Positions 32,160-44,536 of a stretch of DNA of 64,000 nucleotides are shown here, in pieces. Every line of letters starts with the position of its first letter. The first letter of the stretch is position 1. The translations under genes were made by a program, and so were the position numbers. Location of the stretch: NCBI RefSeq assembly GCF_020080835.1, contig NC_058158.1:20174430-20238429 (forward strand), written 5' to 3'. The DNA is from Cotesia glomerata (Eukaryota > Arthropoda > Insecta > Hymenoptera > Braconidae). Under the pieces are notes generated by a model, which made no database searches, was not told where the DNA came from, and was given only the letters and a program-made list of their open reading frames with translations.

Positions 32160-35060
32160 AAACAAGTCAGGTATAAAAAAGTTCCAAGAAGAGTTTGGGG
32201 AGGGTGAAGTAGCAGGTAGTGAAGTGGAAGATGCCTGGGGCGAACTAAAAAGGAGAATTAAAGGTGCAATGAAAGAATCGGAGAAAAAAGGAGAAAAAAG
32301 GAGAAGCGTTTCGGGATGGTAGGACTAAGAATGCAGGGATACGAAAGGAGAGTTGAGGAAAGCTTTAAGTAATTTTAAGGGTGGTAAAGAAGAGATGAAG
32401 GGGTACCTAGAGAATAAGAGGCAATATAGGAAACTATGCAAGGATAAAAAAGAGAGAGAGGGTCGAAAATGGGAGGAGTGGGTGAAAGCCACGAAATCCG
32501 AAGCCGAAATCTGGAAGGTGGTCAACCAGAGTAGAAAAAAGAAGGAAAGTATAAACAAGGACATAGGAATAGAGGACTGGGACACGCATTTTAGGAATAT
32601 TCTGGAGGAGGGAGGGACTTAAGAGAAAGGAGGAAAGGGAGGTAGGCGAGGGAAGAATTGGACTAACAGAGTAGCATGAAGTTTCTTTTGGGAAAATTAG
32701 GGAGGTTGTGGGTAAGTTGAAGGATCGTAAGGCATTAAGTGAGGATGGAATCCCAAACGAAGTTTGGAAGTACGGGGGTGAAGGGGTGTTGAGAGAACTT
32801 TGGTGGGTAATTCAAAGGGTATGGGATGGGGAGGGTTGGCCTGAGGAATGGAAGAATGGAGTTATCGTACCAATAAAAACGAAAACTCCATTCGGCCACA
32901 CCCGAAATGAAAGGTAGATTTCACAGAATAAAAATCTTGATAAAATAACATACGTAAGTGGGTTGTACTACACATTGCCTGAGAATAGTTCAATGGCACT
33001 CTTAACTTTGATAAAATAACTAAAAATAGTCCAAATGTCAATGTTATACACGTTAAATTTAAGGTAACTTCATGAGTTATCACATGAATTTTTAAAAAAT
33101 TAGTTATCTCTTTTTAATCAAAAGTTATACATCATTGAAGTCACTGAAAACGTGATTTTCACTATTTTGAAAATTTTAAATGGCCGCCATTTCTAAACTA
33201 ATTAATCGACTTTGCACATCTTCGAACTCGTTCAAGGTAATTACCCCAAGAATGTGTACCAAGTTTTATCTAAATCCGTTAAGAATTATAGACGCTATAG
33301 TGTCTACAAGCCACGTTATATTATCTATATATATATATATATATATATATATAACTTTTTAAACCAATGCTAATTTTGAGCTTAACTCGACTACATAAGA
33401 AATAAAATGACGAAATTCCGTATGAATTCCGACTCAAGGGCCAATACAATAGATAAATTTCTACGAAATCTATCTAAAAAGGGGGATGGATCTAGGATAG
33501 AAGATTATAGGGGGGTTACTATCATGCAGACTGCGTATAAGATCTACGTAGGAATCTCGGAAAGGAGGTTAAAGGCGGAGATGGAGAGTTAGGGGGTATT
33601 ACCAGAGTCGGGTTCAGGGCAGCGCGAGGAATTATAGATTATATCTATGCTCTAAATTATCTAATTTACAGGGAAATAGGAAAGGAGAGGGAAAATGTTG
33701 GGTCTATTCGAAGATTTTAAAGTGACGTTACATTCGGTGGACAGGGTGGAGCTGAGTAAGGCACTGAGGAGAAAAGGAGTTAGTGAAGGTCTGGTGAGGA
33801 GGTGGGAGGTAGTGTTAAAGGAAACATGCGGTAAAGTGAGGGTCGGAAAAAAGTTAGGAGAAAGATTCTGGACAATGAAAGGGTTGAAGCAGGGCTGTCC
33901 GCTAAATCCGCTTCTCTTTGTGCTTTTCTTGGCTTATTTGGATGAGGAGTTAGAAAAAAGGAGGTGGGGAGGTGTAGAATTATCGGGCGAAAAGAAGGTA
34001 CTCTTGTTAGCTCATGCGGATGACGTTGTGTTGTTGGGTAAAGAGGAGGATGAAATGAGGGGTATGATAAAGACGGTGAAGATAATTGTAGAGAAAAAGA
34101 GGTTAGAGGTACGTGTATAGAGGAGGGCAAAGTCATGAGGTGTGGTAAAGGGGGTGGCAGGAAGAAAAGGGTGCGGTAGAATTGTAATGGTAGGGAGATC
34201 GAGGAAAGTTATAGATATATATTCCTTGGGTACGTAATAAAGTCGAACGTGAGCAAAGTGATCATGTGAGGAAAAGAGTGGCAAAGGGAACAAAGATCCT
34301 AGGGCAGATTTGGGGAATAGGTAAAAGGAAGTTCGGGAATGACAGGACTAGGAGAGTGTGGTTATTTAACAGATTGGTTTGGTCGGTGATGAGTTACGAA
34401 GTGGCGATTTGGGGGTGGAAAGGTAGGGGGGAGATGGAAAGAGTGCAGGAGAGGTATCTAAGATGGATACTAGTTGTATCAAGGAGAGTGGCGGGATATT
34501 TGGTGAGGAAGGAACTGCAGAGAGAGCGCTTAGAAGGTATAGCGGGTAGGAGAGCTTGGAGCTATAAGAAAGGAGGTGGGAAAATGGGTGAATGAGAGAG
34601 GAGGTGATAAAGGTAGAAAAGGCCAAGCAAGAAAGAGAGAGGTGGGAGAAGATTAGGGACTCGAGAAGCAATAAGGTGCATAAATTTATTAAAGGACCAG
34701 GGCTACCAGATTACCTGTAAAAAGACTGGGGGGAAGAAAGATGGGGTAGGATCGCTAGGTTCAGGTTAAGGAATTACTTGAAAGGATGTGGTTACTGGGA
34801 AGAAAAGGAAAACAGGCTCTGCAATGAGTGTGGGTCGGAACTGGAGACGTGAGAGCATGTATGAGAGGTTTGTTCTGGGTGGGGACTAGAGAAAAAGTGG
34901 CAGGAGATGAGAGGACAGGGATTAGGAGGGAAAAGACAAGGAGAAATGTGGTTGAAGGAGATAGAGTTGAAATGGGGGTTTGGGGGGGGGGGATAATTTT
35001 AGTGTTGGCAACGAAACGGAAGTCCTTTAGAATGAAAGTGAAGGATGGATAGATGAATGA
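32160..35060 (+). pseudogene. Non-LTR retrotransposon (LINE) relic, G-rich strand
   Basis: The remains of a reverse-transcriptase ORF are visible in order: KRRIKGAMKESEKKGEK (32240-32300), WEEWVKATKSEAEIWKVVN, ALSEDGIPNEVWKYGGEG and GWPEEWKNGVIVPI (to 32876), DGSRIEDYRGVTIMQTAYK (from 33484), MKGLKQGCPLNPLLFVLFL (about 33880), AHADDVVLLGKEEDE (about 34012; the usual Tyr of YADD is His) and ERYLRWILVVSRR (about 34455). Frames change several times, so no protein is made. The insertion at 32880-33478 splits the RT domain. The coding strand is strongly purine-biased, unlike the surroundings. Clade is not certain. The copy on contig B is nearly identical. Confidence 0.87.
32880..33478 (+). mobile_element. 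Insertion inside the LINE RT domain, RTE-like 3' end
   Basis: The LINE coding sequence stops after VIVPI and resumes at KKGDGSRIEDYRG. In between is about 0.6 kb of unrelated AT-rich DNA. Its second half (ATGGCCGCCATTTCTAAACT, ACCAAGTTTTATCTAAATCC, ATAGTGTCTACAAGCCACG, then a TA run at 33327-33352) resembles the 3' tail of arthropod RTE-type retroposons that end in a microsatellite. Present at the same place on contig B, where the TA tract is much longer and rearranged. Confidence 0.6.
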
Positions 35061-35705
35061 GTGTTGAGGAGTGGGGCGGTACTTTTTCTTGTCACCTAGG
35101 TGTTTCTTTTTGCCCGCCTGGATGAGAAAATAGGTTGATTATTTTGAAATTATGCTTGGTATTAAGTAGAGTAAGATATTTGTAAAATTATTGTCAAGCG
35201 GAACGTTGCAGAGCGATTCTTTCCAAATTCTTCTCTGTCTAGGTGGAAAATATAAAGCTGCAATCGTAGGAACCGGCTGTTAAATGTTGAAAAATTCACT
35301 ACTTGGAAAACAAAAAAAAAATACTTTTTAGGAGCTCCTGGATCTTATAAGATCTGTTGAAAATATTGTATAAGACAAATTGGGCGAAATATACATAATT
35401 TTGAATTTTTCAATTTCAAAATTCTTCAATTTTTTTATTTTTAAAAATGTTTTTTTTTTTTTTCATTGCCGTAAATGTCGCTTTCGACACTGATCCAGAA
35501 CGATTTTTGTAAGTATAATGGTTTTTTAGGTTTCTAAAAAACAAACTTGAAACTTCCGGTGAATGGTAAAATTTTGCAAAACTTTTACAACTAATTTAAA
35601 AACTGTTTTTTTTTCCGCAAGAAAAAATTAATACTTGTTATACACGACAGTGCACGACTAAGCATTATTCATAAACAGCCATACTAAACCTTGTATGACT
35701 ATGTA
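35061..35705. other. Non-coding interval after the LINE relic
   Basis: Holds the second copy of the repeat near 31440-31540 (at about 35205-35310), then AT-rich sequence with T-runs. No gene seen. Confidence 0.5.
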
Positions 35706-35867
35706 CTGTGAGGACTAAAAAGTCGTTCATGAATCTGTACGAAGAAGTATCACGCTCGACCCAACGTAAATGATGCATGTTCAGGCTTCATCAATCACGT
35801 TTTTTGCTGGTAGCATAAGGCTATACTCTTTCATGCAAGTTCATGATCGACCTTTTAGTCCTCACAG
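35706..35867. repeat. Foldback element, CTGTGAGGACTAAAAAGTC ends
   Basis: CTGTGAGGACTAAAAAGTCG at 35706 pairs with CGACCTTTTAGTCCTCACAG ending at 35867. The pairing runs on through TTCATGAA and neighbouring bases. A MITE-like unit of about 160 bp. Confidence 0.7.
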
Positions 35868-36318
35868 AAAACAGACGTGCAGGGTCGAATTTGGCTAAGT
35901 ATGATCACGCATAGACATATCTGGTCGTACACAATCCAGTGTGGCCAGATCGTGCGATTTTTTTACCCCCATTTTGTACTGCTTTTAATGAAGTCAGATG
36001 AGAGTGTCCTACAAAGTGGGAGTAAGAAAACAGCACGATTTGGCTACACTGGCACAACCACGCATGCTTACAAATATACGATTGAATGTGACCTTACACG
36101 ATCCATAGCATCATTCATGCCTGATTCATGCATTCTAAATTTTTCCTAGGATCCTGGGAGTTTTTGTTATGACTACCCAACTAATATCACTATTGTAGTT
36201 GTTATCATTTATTTATCGAAAATGTTATAGAGATTCACCTTCAATACTTTGCAAATCATATTGAACGCTTGAAGAAATTTTTTTGGCATATTGCTTTTTA
36301 ATGTGAGTGCAAGCTTAA

Positions 36319-37376
36319 TAGTCCGGTCAAATTAGACAAAAAAAATAGGGGTGAGATTACAAAAATTCCGACTTAGATGAATATTGGTAGGATTGTTCAA
36401 AACACTATTATAAAGGAAATGTGAAAAGTCCTCATCGATCCGAAACGTGCAAAAAAATTTACTCGGGGTCAAACATCACAAAAACGGGCTTTTTTGCGAT
36501 TTTCAGCAAAACAGTAAGTTTTATCATAAAATTAATTCAGATAAAAATTGTAGATCAGATAACTATCTATAAAAAATGTTTTAATACTTTTTTTCCTAAG
36601 AGCCACCGTTTTGGAGATATAACGATTCAAAAAGTTGAAAGAGTTGTAATCGTCATCATATGCACACGTTTCCACGCCACCTTTGAGGTTGTGCACTTAG
36701 CGCGTTTTTTTTAATGTGGTTTCCCCGGTAGGCCTATTCTACTGATCTGTTGTGAATCTGTTTATTTTGAAACTATTGAATAACTATTGTTATTGGCAAG
36801 GGTTGAAAGGGAGAGAAGAGGAAGCAGGTTTCTGATGATTTACATTCAGACGGATAAATTTTTCTATTTTTTTTTTTTAATTTACTCTCCTTTTATCATT
36901 TTCAACCCTTGCCAATAACAATAGTTCTTCAATAGTTTCAAAATAAACAGATTCACAACAGATCAGTAGAATAGGCCTACCGGGGAAACCACATTGAAAA
37001 AAACCCGCTAAGTGCACAACCTTAAAGGTAGCGTAGAAACGTGTGCATATGATGACGATTACAACTCTTTCAACTTTTTGAATCGTTATATCTCAAAAAC
37101 GGTGGTTTTAAGAAAAAAAATATTAAAACATTTTTTATAGATAATTATCTGATCTACAATTTTTATTTGAGCTAATTTTATGATAAAACTTACCGTTTTG
37201 CTGAAAATTGCGAAAAACCCGTTATTGTGACCTTTGACCCCGAATAAATTTTTTTGCACGTTTCGGATCGATGAGGACTTTTCACATTTCTTTTATAATA
37301 GTGTATTGAACAATCCTACCAATATTCAGCCAAGTCGGAATTTTTGTAACATTGGATGTCTAAATTGACCGTACTA
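36319..37376. mobile_element. 1.06-kb foldback element, TAGTMCGGTCAA ends
   Basis: The left end TAGTCCGGTCAAATTAGACA is inverted at the right end TGTCTAAATTGACCGTACTA. The arms, about 500 bases each, pair almost throughout: AATATTGGTAGGATTGTTCAA, GATCCGAAACGTGC, ATATGCACACGTTTC, CCCCGGTAGGCCTATTCTAC and GTTATTGGCAAGGGTTGAAA all recur inverted. TA flanks both sides. The inner spacer is about 80 bases. Frames inside arise from the palindrome. No transposase. Confidence 0.88.
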
Positions 37377-37959
37377 TAATCTATGTGAAGCTGTGGGCAG
37401 CGTTTCATTTTTGATTTGACTATGAAAATTCTTATTTACTAACTCACATAATTCTATGCTTTAAATTTAGATATCTATTATTGTTTATTTTCTTTCATAG
37501 GAAAGACAATCACGGTCGTGGAATTGTTTCAACAAATAAGGTATGATTTTTAATCAATCATTCATTCATTTTTTTCTTTTCTTACTGAACTAATACATAT
37601 ATTTTTATTGCTCGAAGATTTTAATATTATGATATGACAATACCGAATGATTATACTTGACTTGCATTACACAATTAATCACTGCATATTTCTTCATTAC
37701 TTCATAAATTTTCATAATTTAAGAAATGAAGAAGATATGCTGCAATATTAACAAAATTCTACTCATAAGATAAAACTATTTTTTACTCTACCGTGATACG
37801 TTCAAATGTTAATAATGTTCTAACTGTCAGAACTGTCGTAGGAGTAAGTCGCATGAGGAAACGAATACAAAATTTAGCAAAACAGCTTATGCCTCAGGCA
37901 ATTCCTGCAACATTCCACTAATTTTAAATATAAAGTGCTTTTAATTTTGCCTGTAAGTT
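37377..37959. other. AT-rich interval, nothing recognised
   Basis: No gene or element with supportable ends. Several acceptor-like and donor-like sites occur by chance. Confidence 0.45.
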
Positions 37960-38400
37960 ATTCCGCCCTACAGTTATTTGGAGCTCGTCTAGCTGTCTCA
38001 TAGAACTTACTTACGCTTTTGAGCTGTTTAAACGCGAAAGTTTTGTTTGTATTTGGTAAAATGCTTTTTTGACAATATTGGACCTGCAATAACTTCCGGT
38101 CGAATCAACCGATTTGGATGTGCTTGGCAGAAATTAGCACAGTTGAGAAAACCAATTTAAATTCACGAAAAGGAATTCTTATAAAGAATCAAAAAATTTC
38201 CTTAACAATCACATTCTTGAAATTTTTTTAAAAATAAATATCCCTTCAGAAAAATATCTGATTTCGGTAAACTTGGCTCTATTTGACGCAGTTTTTGGCA
38301 CACCTATAGTTAACTTGATTCATCAACAATTGCCCGAGAAGAAATTTTGAAGCTATAAAACAATCACTTTCCGTAACTTTATGTCACAGACAACTTTCTA
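37960..38400 (+). repeat. Partial, diverged R1-type repeat
   Basis: Landmarks ACGCTTTTGAGCTGTTTAAA, AGTTTTGTTTGTATTT and CAATAACTTCCGGTCGAATCAACCGATTT resemble the GAGCTC and AATAAATGAACCGATTT part of R1 (8533-8680). A closer relative of its first 100 bases lies at 51340-51440. No coding capacity. Confidence 0.55.
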
Positions 38401-38454
38401 ACGAATTCTAACAAATAAACCTTGTTAAATTAATCGTGTTTGAGATTGAGCGCT

Positions 38455-38554
38455 NNNNNNNNNNNNNNNNNNNNNNNNNNNNNNNNNNNNNNNNNNNNNN
38501 NNNNNNNNNNNNNNNNNNNNNNNNNNNNNNNNNNNNNNNNNNNNNNNNNNNNNN
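38455..38554. other. Assembly gap, 100 N
   Basis: Exactly 100 N, the usual placeholder for a gap of unknown size. The sequence right after it starts inside a near-copy of 17796 onwards. Confidence 0.99.
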
Positions 38555-38922
38555 ATAGTTGTCGCAACGGGAGAGTGTAGCTCGGGTATTCTCGACTTTC
38601 ATCCCTTCTCCACCCAATAATGTGCAACGCGGTTTAGTTACAAATACGCCACGAGAAAGTAGTCCTCAATTCTAGTGGTTTGAATAAGAGCGTGCTCCTT
38701 TTTTATCGACAAATGGTAGCTTATCTTTTGCTCGCAACAAAAATAAAAATAATAATAATAAAAATGCATAATCATAATAGTAATGACGCTCATGTGGAAA
38801 AACTGAAAAGCCGTTGGAATCATTCCTTTGTGCTTATTGTTCAACGCGAATTAATTGTTGCATGTCACGGTTAATGTGTCAATAAATTAATAATATTATT
38901 TATACATTTTGAATTTATTATC

Positions 38923-41900
38923 ATGACGGCAGGTAATTTTGTACTTTTAATAATAAAACAATAATTTATTATTCTGAAATTAGCAGATATCCGGCAATTA
39001 CTGAATTAAAATTTTTATAACCAAAAACTTATAAAAAAAAAATTTTGTAACAATTAGCACTTACATTATTTTTTAATTTCTACATGTGAAATTTTTTGGC
39101 TAAATTTTTTTCATAACAATTAACTTGTTATAATAATCTAAAAAGTAATTAGATGTCTGTTAAATTCAGTATCATAAAATAATTAGATATGTATTTTTTT
39201 ATTTTTTATAATTGAGTGAAGTAATAATGATGCTGAAATTGAGTGACATCTGATTATTTATAGAATTGTTTTAGTAAATAAAATTTAACAAGAAAAACTC
39301 ATTTAAAAAATTCCATCTTCAAATGTTTTAAAATATTAAAAATGCAATTTTTTTAATTACATTTCCGTAGAACTAGTTTTCAAGAAAAATCAAAAAATTG
39401 TCAAGTGTCTGCTGATTTCAGTGTCATGAAGTTCATGGTACTGAAATCAGCAGACATCTGACAATTTTTTTGTTTTTTATTACAAATCGATTATGAAAAA
39501 AAAAATTTTTTTTTAATTTCCACTTTTTACTTTTTCCAATCTCTAGTCGTGAAATTTTTTTATTACAATTTTTTCATAACAATGTTGTTGCTAAAGAAAG
39601 TCTAAGAATTGGCAGATGTCTGTTATTTTCAGTAACATGAAAGTTCTTAGTGTGAAATTTAATTGTTGAGACTTTGTAAAATTTTTTAGAGAAAATTCGA
39701 AGGATTAGAAGTAATAAATCGCCGAGGAAGGATGAAGACCGGAAACCATGGAACCCTAATTTAGGTGACAAACGTGGCCGTACTTTTACAAGCCAGCGTC
39801 AGTACGACATTTATACGGCTTATAAATTTTTAGAGGAAGAGGCCGATCATATAAAGCGTTGCGGCCAACCCTTAATTCCTTTTCCTAAAATTCGGTGAGT
39901 GTGAAATAAATTTCAAAGACTTTTTTGTTTTTGAAAGTGTGATTAGTTAAAATTATCTATTCTATTTAATCGTTTTGTTGTTATTAATAAACAACATGAT
40001 TGCAGATGTTATCTGCAATATTTGTTTATGTGTATAAATAAGTATACTATTGTTGAAAAGGGAAATCAATACTGGAGTAATTAAAAAAATTTTTTTTTTT
40101 GCTTTTTTGGATAGTTTATACTTCTGATAATAATTTCATTGAGTCTGTAGTAACTGAACGAAAATTTTACTAAAATTCTTGGGTAAGACTGCGACTATAG
40201 GATTGGTTCAGAAAGGGCGGGGCTCCCCACTACTGCTTTCTAAGATTCAATTGTGAAGGCTGGGCTTCTCATTTGTAGAGACTTTCTATCAATGGCGGTG
40301 ATTAGATAAAAAATTCATTCTAACATATATTGTAGATTACCATGAGAATGAGATAACTGAAAAATTGAGAAATTCATTAAAATTATCTATAATTTTCATA
40401 ATTTATCTATAATTTTCACCCCCGATTTGATTAAGTGTTGCTCCAGATTTAGTTTTAAATTCTTGTTAAAGTCTACCGCCAGTATGGACAAATAATTTTG
40501 GTTGACTCTCTTGCTAAAGAATTTTCCGACTCTCCTTTGAAAGCTTGTTTAATTACCCGGATAAAGAATTTTATCCAAAACCGATGTAACTAGCGTAATA
40601 GGTGAAATTTGAAGCGCTTTGCATTTGTAATTAGCGAAAAGATGCCGGGATGCTGCTTCTGACAACATACAAACGGATCATTATTAACAATTTGAAAAAA
40701 AAATTTTTTCCGATGAATTTAAGTTTTTAATTTTGCAACAACGAAAATTATTAATAAAAAATTGAAAAGTAACAATTTTTAAATTTGTCCAACGGTAATC
40801 TATTCCGAAGCCTTTCAAGAATTGTTCTAAGGGAGGAAAAAAATCTGAAATTTATAGTTTAAATTAACAACTATCACAATTGCACATGTTCAAGTTATAA
40901 AAATTATTAATTATCTATTACATAACTTATTGAGAAATTGTGAGCAAAATTTTTTTCAGGTGGATTATTGATCATTTATCAATCCAGTAAGCCCGTAATT
41001 GTTTTAATTCTTAAATTTTATATTTAATATGTGAAAATAATTTTGATTAATAAAGTGTCCAAAGTAGACGAGGCTTACGCAAGCCAAAGTCCTCGTTTTC
41101 AGCTGTATTTTCATCCCTCTGGGAAAATTATAAATATCGGTCCTACAATTCGAGGATTTAGGACTTCAGTAAGAAATTTCCTCTTCTTTTTGAATCTTTT
41201 TAAAAAATTTTGAAATCTTTATTAGTTTTTGAGATATTTGCAAAAAACTAAACCCCTTTTTATTTTTTAGTTAATTGTTAATAACTTTTGCAATTTTTGC
41301 AAGCGGAACTTCATTTTTCTCAAAAATCATGTAGATGCCATTCCGATTCGAATGACACCTTAATTATAATTTTTGGATACTCCTAAAAAAAGTTTACCAA
41401 AAAGGCACTTGTTGACTGGACTCCATACCCTATGTACGTCTTAATACTCTCGCCTGAAAAGTGAAAGGTCTGCAGAGTAGGTTGCGCACAAAAACGTAAC
41501 AAAGTCATTCGTTCATTAGATAAGTAGTAAACTCAGTAGTAAACTCCAAAAATTTTTTCTCTTAGTTACAATAAGATAACAGTTTCTGACCATTTAAGGG
41601 GGAACACCACTGTGATGATCGAAAAAATGAGGTGATTTTCGGGAATTTTTTTGACAGGGAAAATAAAGGAATTTGGGGATCGGATTTTTTTATTTTATTA
41701 AGGGTACATTAAAGATTATTACCCTAAATTTTTATTAAAAAATATTTCATTATTACAAAGTTATTAACAATCTCGTAGAGCTCTAGAAAAAATTTCCCCC
41801 TCCATGGTCGGTTCGATAACTCAAAAACGGCTCATCTGAAAATAAAAACTCAAATTGCTTTTTAATCAGTAAGGATGTAGTTATCGTCGCACGTACGGAA

Positions 41901-43269
41901 TTTTGAAAATTTTTATTTTTTAAAAAATGGCGACTAATTGAAAATTTTCTCACTATTCTCAGCGTTTTTTTTTTGTTTTAACCTGGCTAAAAAAATCTTT
42001 AAAATTAAAATTTTTCAAATTCCGTACGTGCGCCGATAACTACATCCTTACTGATTAAAAAGCAATTAAGGTTTTTATTTTCAGATGATCTGTTTTTGAG
42101 TTATCGAACCGACCGTGGAGGGGGGAAATTTTCTCCAGTGCTCGACGAGATTGTTAATAACTTTGTAATAATTAAATATTTTTTAATAAAATTTTAGGGT
42201 AATAATCTTTAATGTACCCTTAATAAAATAAAAAAAAATCCGATCCCCAAATTCCTTTATTTTCCGTCAAAAAAATTTCCGAAAATCACCTCATTTTTTC
42301 GATCGTCACAGTGGTGTTCCCCCTTAAAAGGGTTTATATTTAAAAGTACTCAATTTTGTGCGCACTGATAGAAGGATTTTTTAAATTTAATAAGCTTTAT
42401 TAACTGTTAATAAATGATTTTTTAACATCATGGGATTTAATAAATATTTATTAACAGTTAATAAATATTTATTAAGTAGAATTTATTAACTGTTAATAAA
42501 TATTTATTAATACTTAATAAATATTTGTTAACTGTTAACAAATATTTATTAAGATAAAAAGCAAAAATAGCAATTTTCTTTTGACACTTTTTATAACCCT
42601 ATAACTGAAATACATGATAATAATTCAATTCACTCAATAAATTAACGATTTTAATAATTAAAAATATAAAAGATAATTATGAGCTGTGGCAGAATTTGGT
42701 AGTTTACAATAAATGTTATTATAACGTAATATAACTAATGCAAATAATTTATAAAGATGATTTTTGTTTATAAGCAACCTTCATATCATATGACATTGCA
42801 AGCCAAACGAATTCACTCAACAAAATATTTATTAACTGTTAATAAATATTTGTTAACTACCTATTAATAAATATTTATTAAATATTAATAAATGTACTTT
42901 TCTTCCAAATAAATATTTATTAAATGTTAAAAAATATTTATTGAAATTTAATAAATTAAATTATTATCTTCAAAAAAATCAAATTATTAATAGTTAATAA
43001 ATCCTCCTATCAGTGCAGAATGCCCTATTCCCAATTACATTACTGCCTTTAAATTTTTTTACTAAACTGTTATTTATTTTGTAGAGAGCGTACAGCTGCG
43101 CTCTTGAAATGTGGGGTAGTGAGCGTTACCAAGTACGTTAAAATGGGTGAGGCAGGTATACCGTTCAAAACACCAGGTAGAGTACGAACAAGAAAACGAA
43201 AGTACAGAGACGTCAGTAATGATGTAAAAGAACAAATCCGGAAGTTAATTTATGATGCTTGCGACAAAA
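38923..43269 (+). CDS. Second copy of the 5' exons of the transposase-derived gene
   Basis: Exons at 38923-38932, 39690-39894 and 43085-43269 match those at 18164-22513 in length (10, 205, 185), splice sites and phase. Exon 2 has one Asp-to-Gly change (PNLGDKRG instead of PNLDDKRG). Exon 3 is identical at the protein level. Conservation of frame and splice sites fits alleles of one gene. No later exons follow on contig B. Confidence 0.6.
41598..42323. mobile_element. TTAA-flanked foldback MITE, contig B copy
   Basis: Counterpart of 20842-21567: GGGGGAACACC..GGTGTTCCCCC ends with TTAA at 41594-41597 and 42324-42327. Same length, few differences. Confidence 0.88.
42363..43015. mobile_element. 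CACTGATAGAAGG MITE, contig B copy
   Basis: Counterpart of 21607-22259, same length, with small differences at both ends (for example GGATTTTTTAAA and AAATCCTCCTATCAGTG). Confidence 0.82.
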
Positions 43270-43594
43270 GTAAGTTTTCCATTTTAAATCTTTATTCTAT
43301 AATATTTGAATGACTTATTTCTATTTATATATTTGTAATTGTAAGTAATAGAGAGAGTATAATTTTGAAAAAGATATTTTTCTGGAAAAAAAGAAGTTGT
43401 AAAAAATATAGGTTTGAAAAATCCAAAATCGTACAACTCATAACACTCGTTTAATCTTGAATAATAATCATATCATCAAATAAAAAAAATTTTAATTATA
43501 AACAGCTGTATGGCAATAATGCGAAGTCGTCCTAATGGGATAAACGTACAGTATAAATAGGGAGTCTTCTTTGTTTTTTTTCTTTCATTTATTA

Positions 43595-44357
43595 TAGGGG
43601 TGTGTGGATATTCGAGTTTACGAATTATTCGTCTCGTATTCGAATCGAATTATTCGATTCGAATAGTTCATATAATTCGAATAGTTCGAAGAATTTGAAT
43701 AGTTCTAATAATTTGAATAATTATATAATTCAAACAGTTGTTTTCTGTTGATAAATTAACCAATTTTTTTGTAAAAATTAATTCATTTTATTTTATTTGA
43801 CTAAATGAAGTCTTCATAATTTCATAATTATTTGATAGTAAAGTCTGCTTATTATTTGTAATAAATATTTCTTGGTGTATTCAGACCCCCCCGCCTCGGG
43901 GCACCTTGCCATTTTGACATTTCTCCGGGAAAATTTGATTTTTTTTTAATAAGATCTACGACATGATGGATGACACTGAATAAATGTGAATATCGACTAA
44001 ATTTGGAAATTCTAAAGCTTTCTCTCTCGCTAACATTATTTTAACTAATTTATTTTTCTCTAAACTTGAATAGATTAAGTCTATAGCAATATTATATCTA
44101 TATTTGTAAAGTCCACACGAAATTTTTATACATTTCATATATTCCAAAAATTTGATATATATCATCTATATGAATTATATGAAAAAAATCGTGTGTGTAC
44201 TCAAATGAAAGATCTCGATAAGCATAATATTATGATGAGCGTATATCTAGAAAAATGTCAATAATTAACAAATGACGTTTTTTTTTGTCTACTGATGATA
44301 TTTTTAACGATATAATATATAAATATATAAATATGAGAAATATCATGTATATAAATG
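43595..44357. mobile_element. Left end of the hAT-like element, truncated (contig B)
   Basis: It starts TAGGGGTGTGTGG after ATTTATTA as on contig A, but breaks off near 44357, where sequence matching 30755 begins. The right end, R2 copy C and the Tc1 element are absent. The C-run is 6 bases here against 11 or so at 23131. Confidence 0.82.
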
Positions 44358-44366
44358 ATATTATAG

Positions 44367-44536
44367 CTTATTATTTTAGCTCCCTATTTTGAAAATATTA
44401 ATGTTATTTTACTCATGTAATTTTAATGTTATGTGTGTATTTATCTTTGTTATTTATGGTTTTATTAATAAATTCTGTCTGTTTGGTATCAATTGTCGGG
44501 GATATTTTGTCACGGGGATATTTTGTCCAGGGATCA
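44367..44536 (+). mobile_element. Right end of the MULE-like element (contig B)
   Basis: Matches 30755 to 30924 and ends CCAGGGATCA. The transposase fragment and left end are missing because of the 7.1-kb deletion. Confidence 0.75.

Noticed and set aside
33780..34293. Long minus-strand ORFs rich in Ser, Pro and Leu over the LINE
   Set aside because: They are antisense shadows of the purine-rich LINE coding strand.
36421..36714. 97-codon plus-strand ORF
   Set aside because: It lies inside one arm of the 1-kb foldback, and the inverse arm does not keep the frame.
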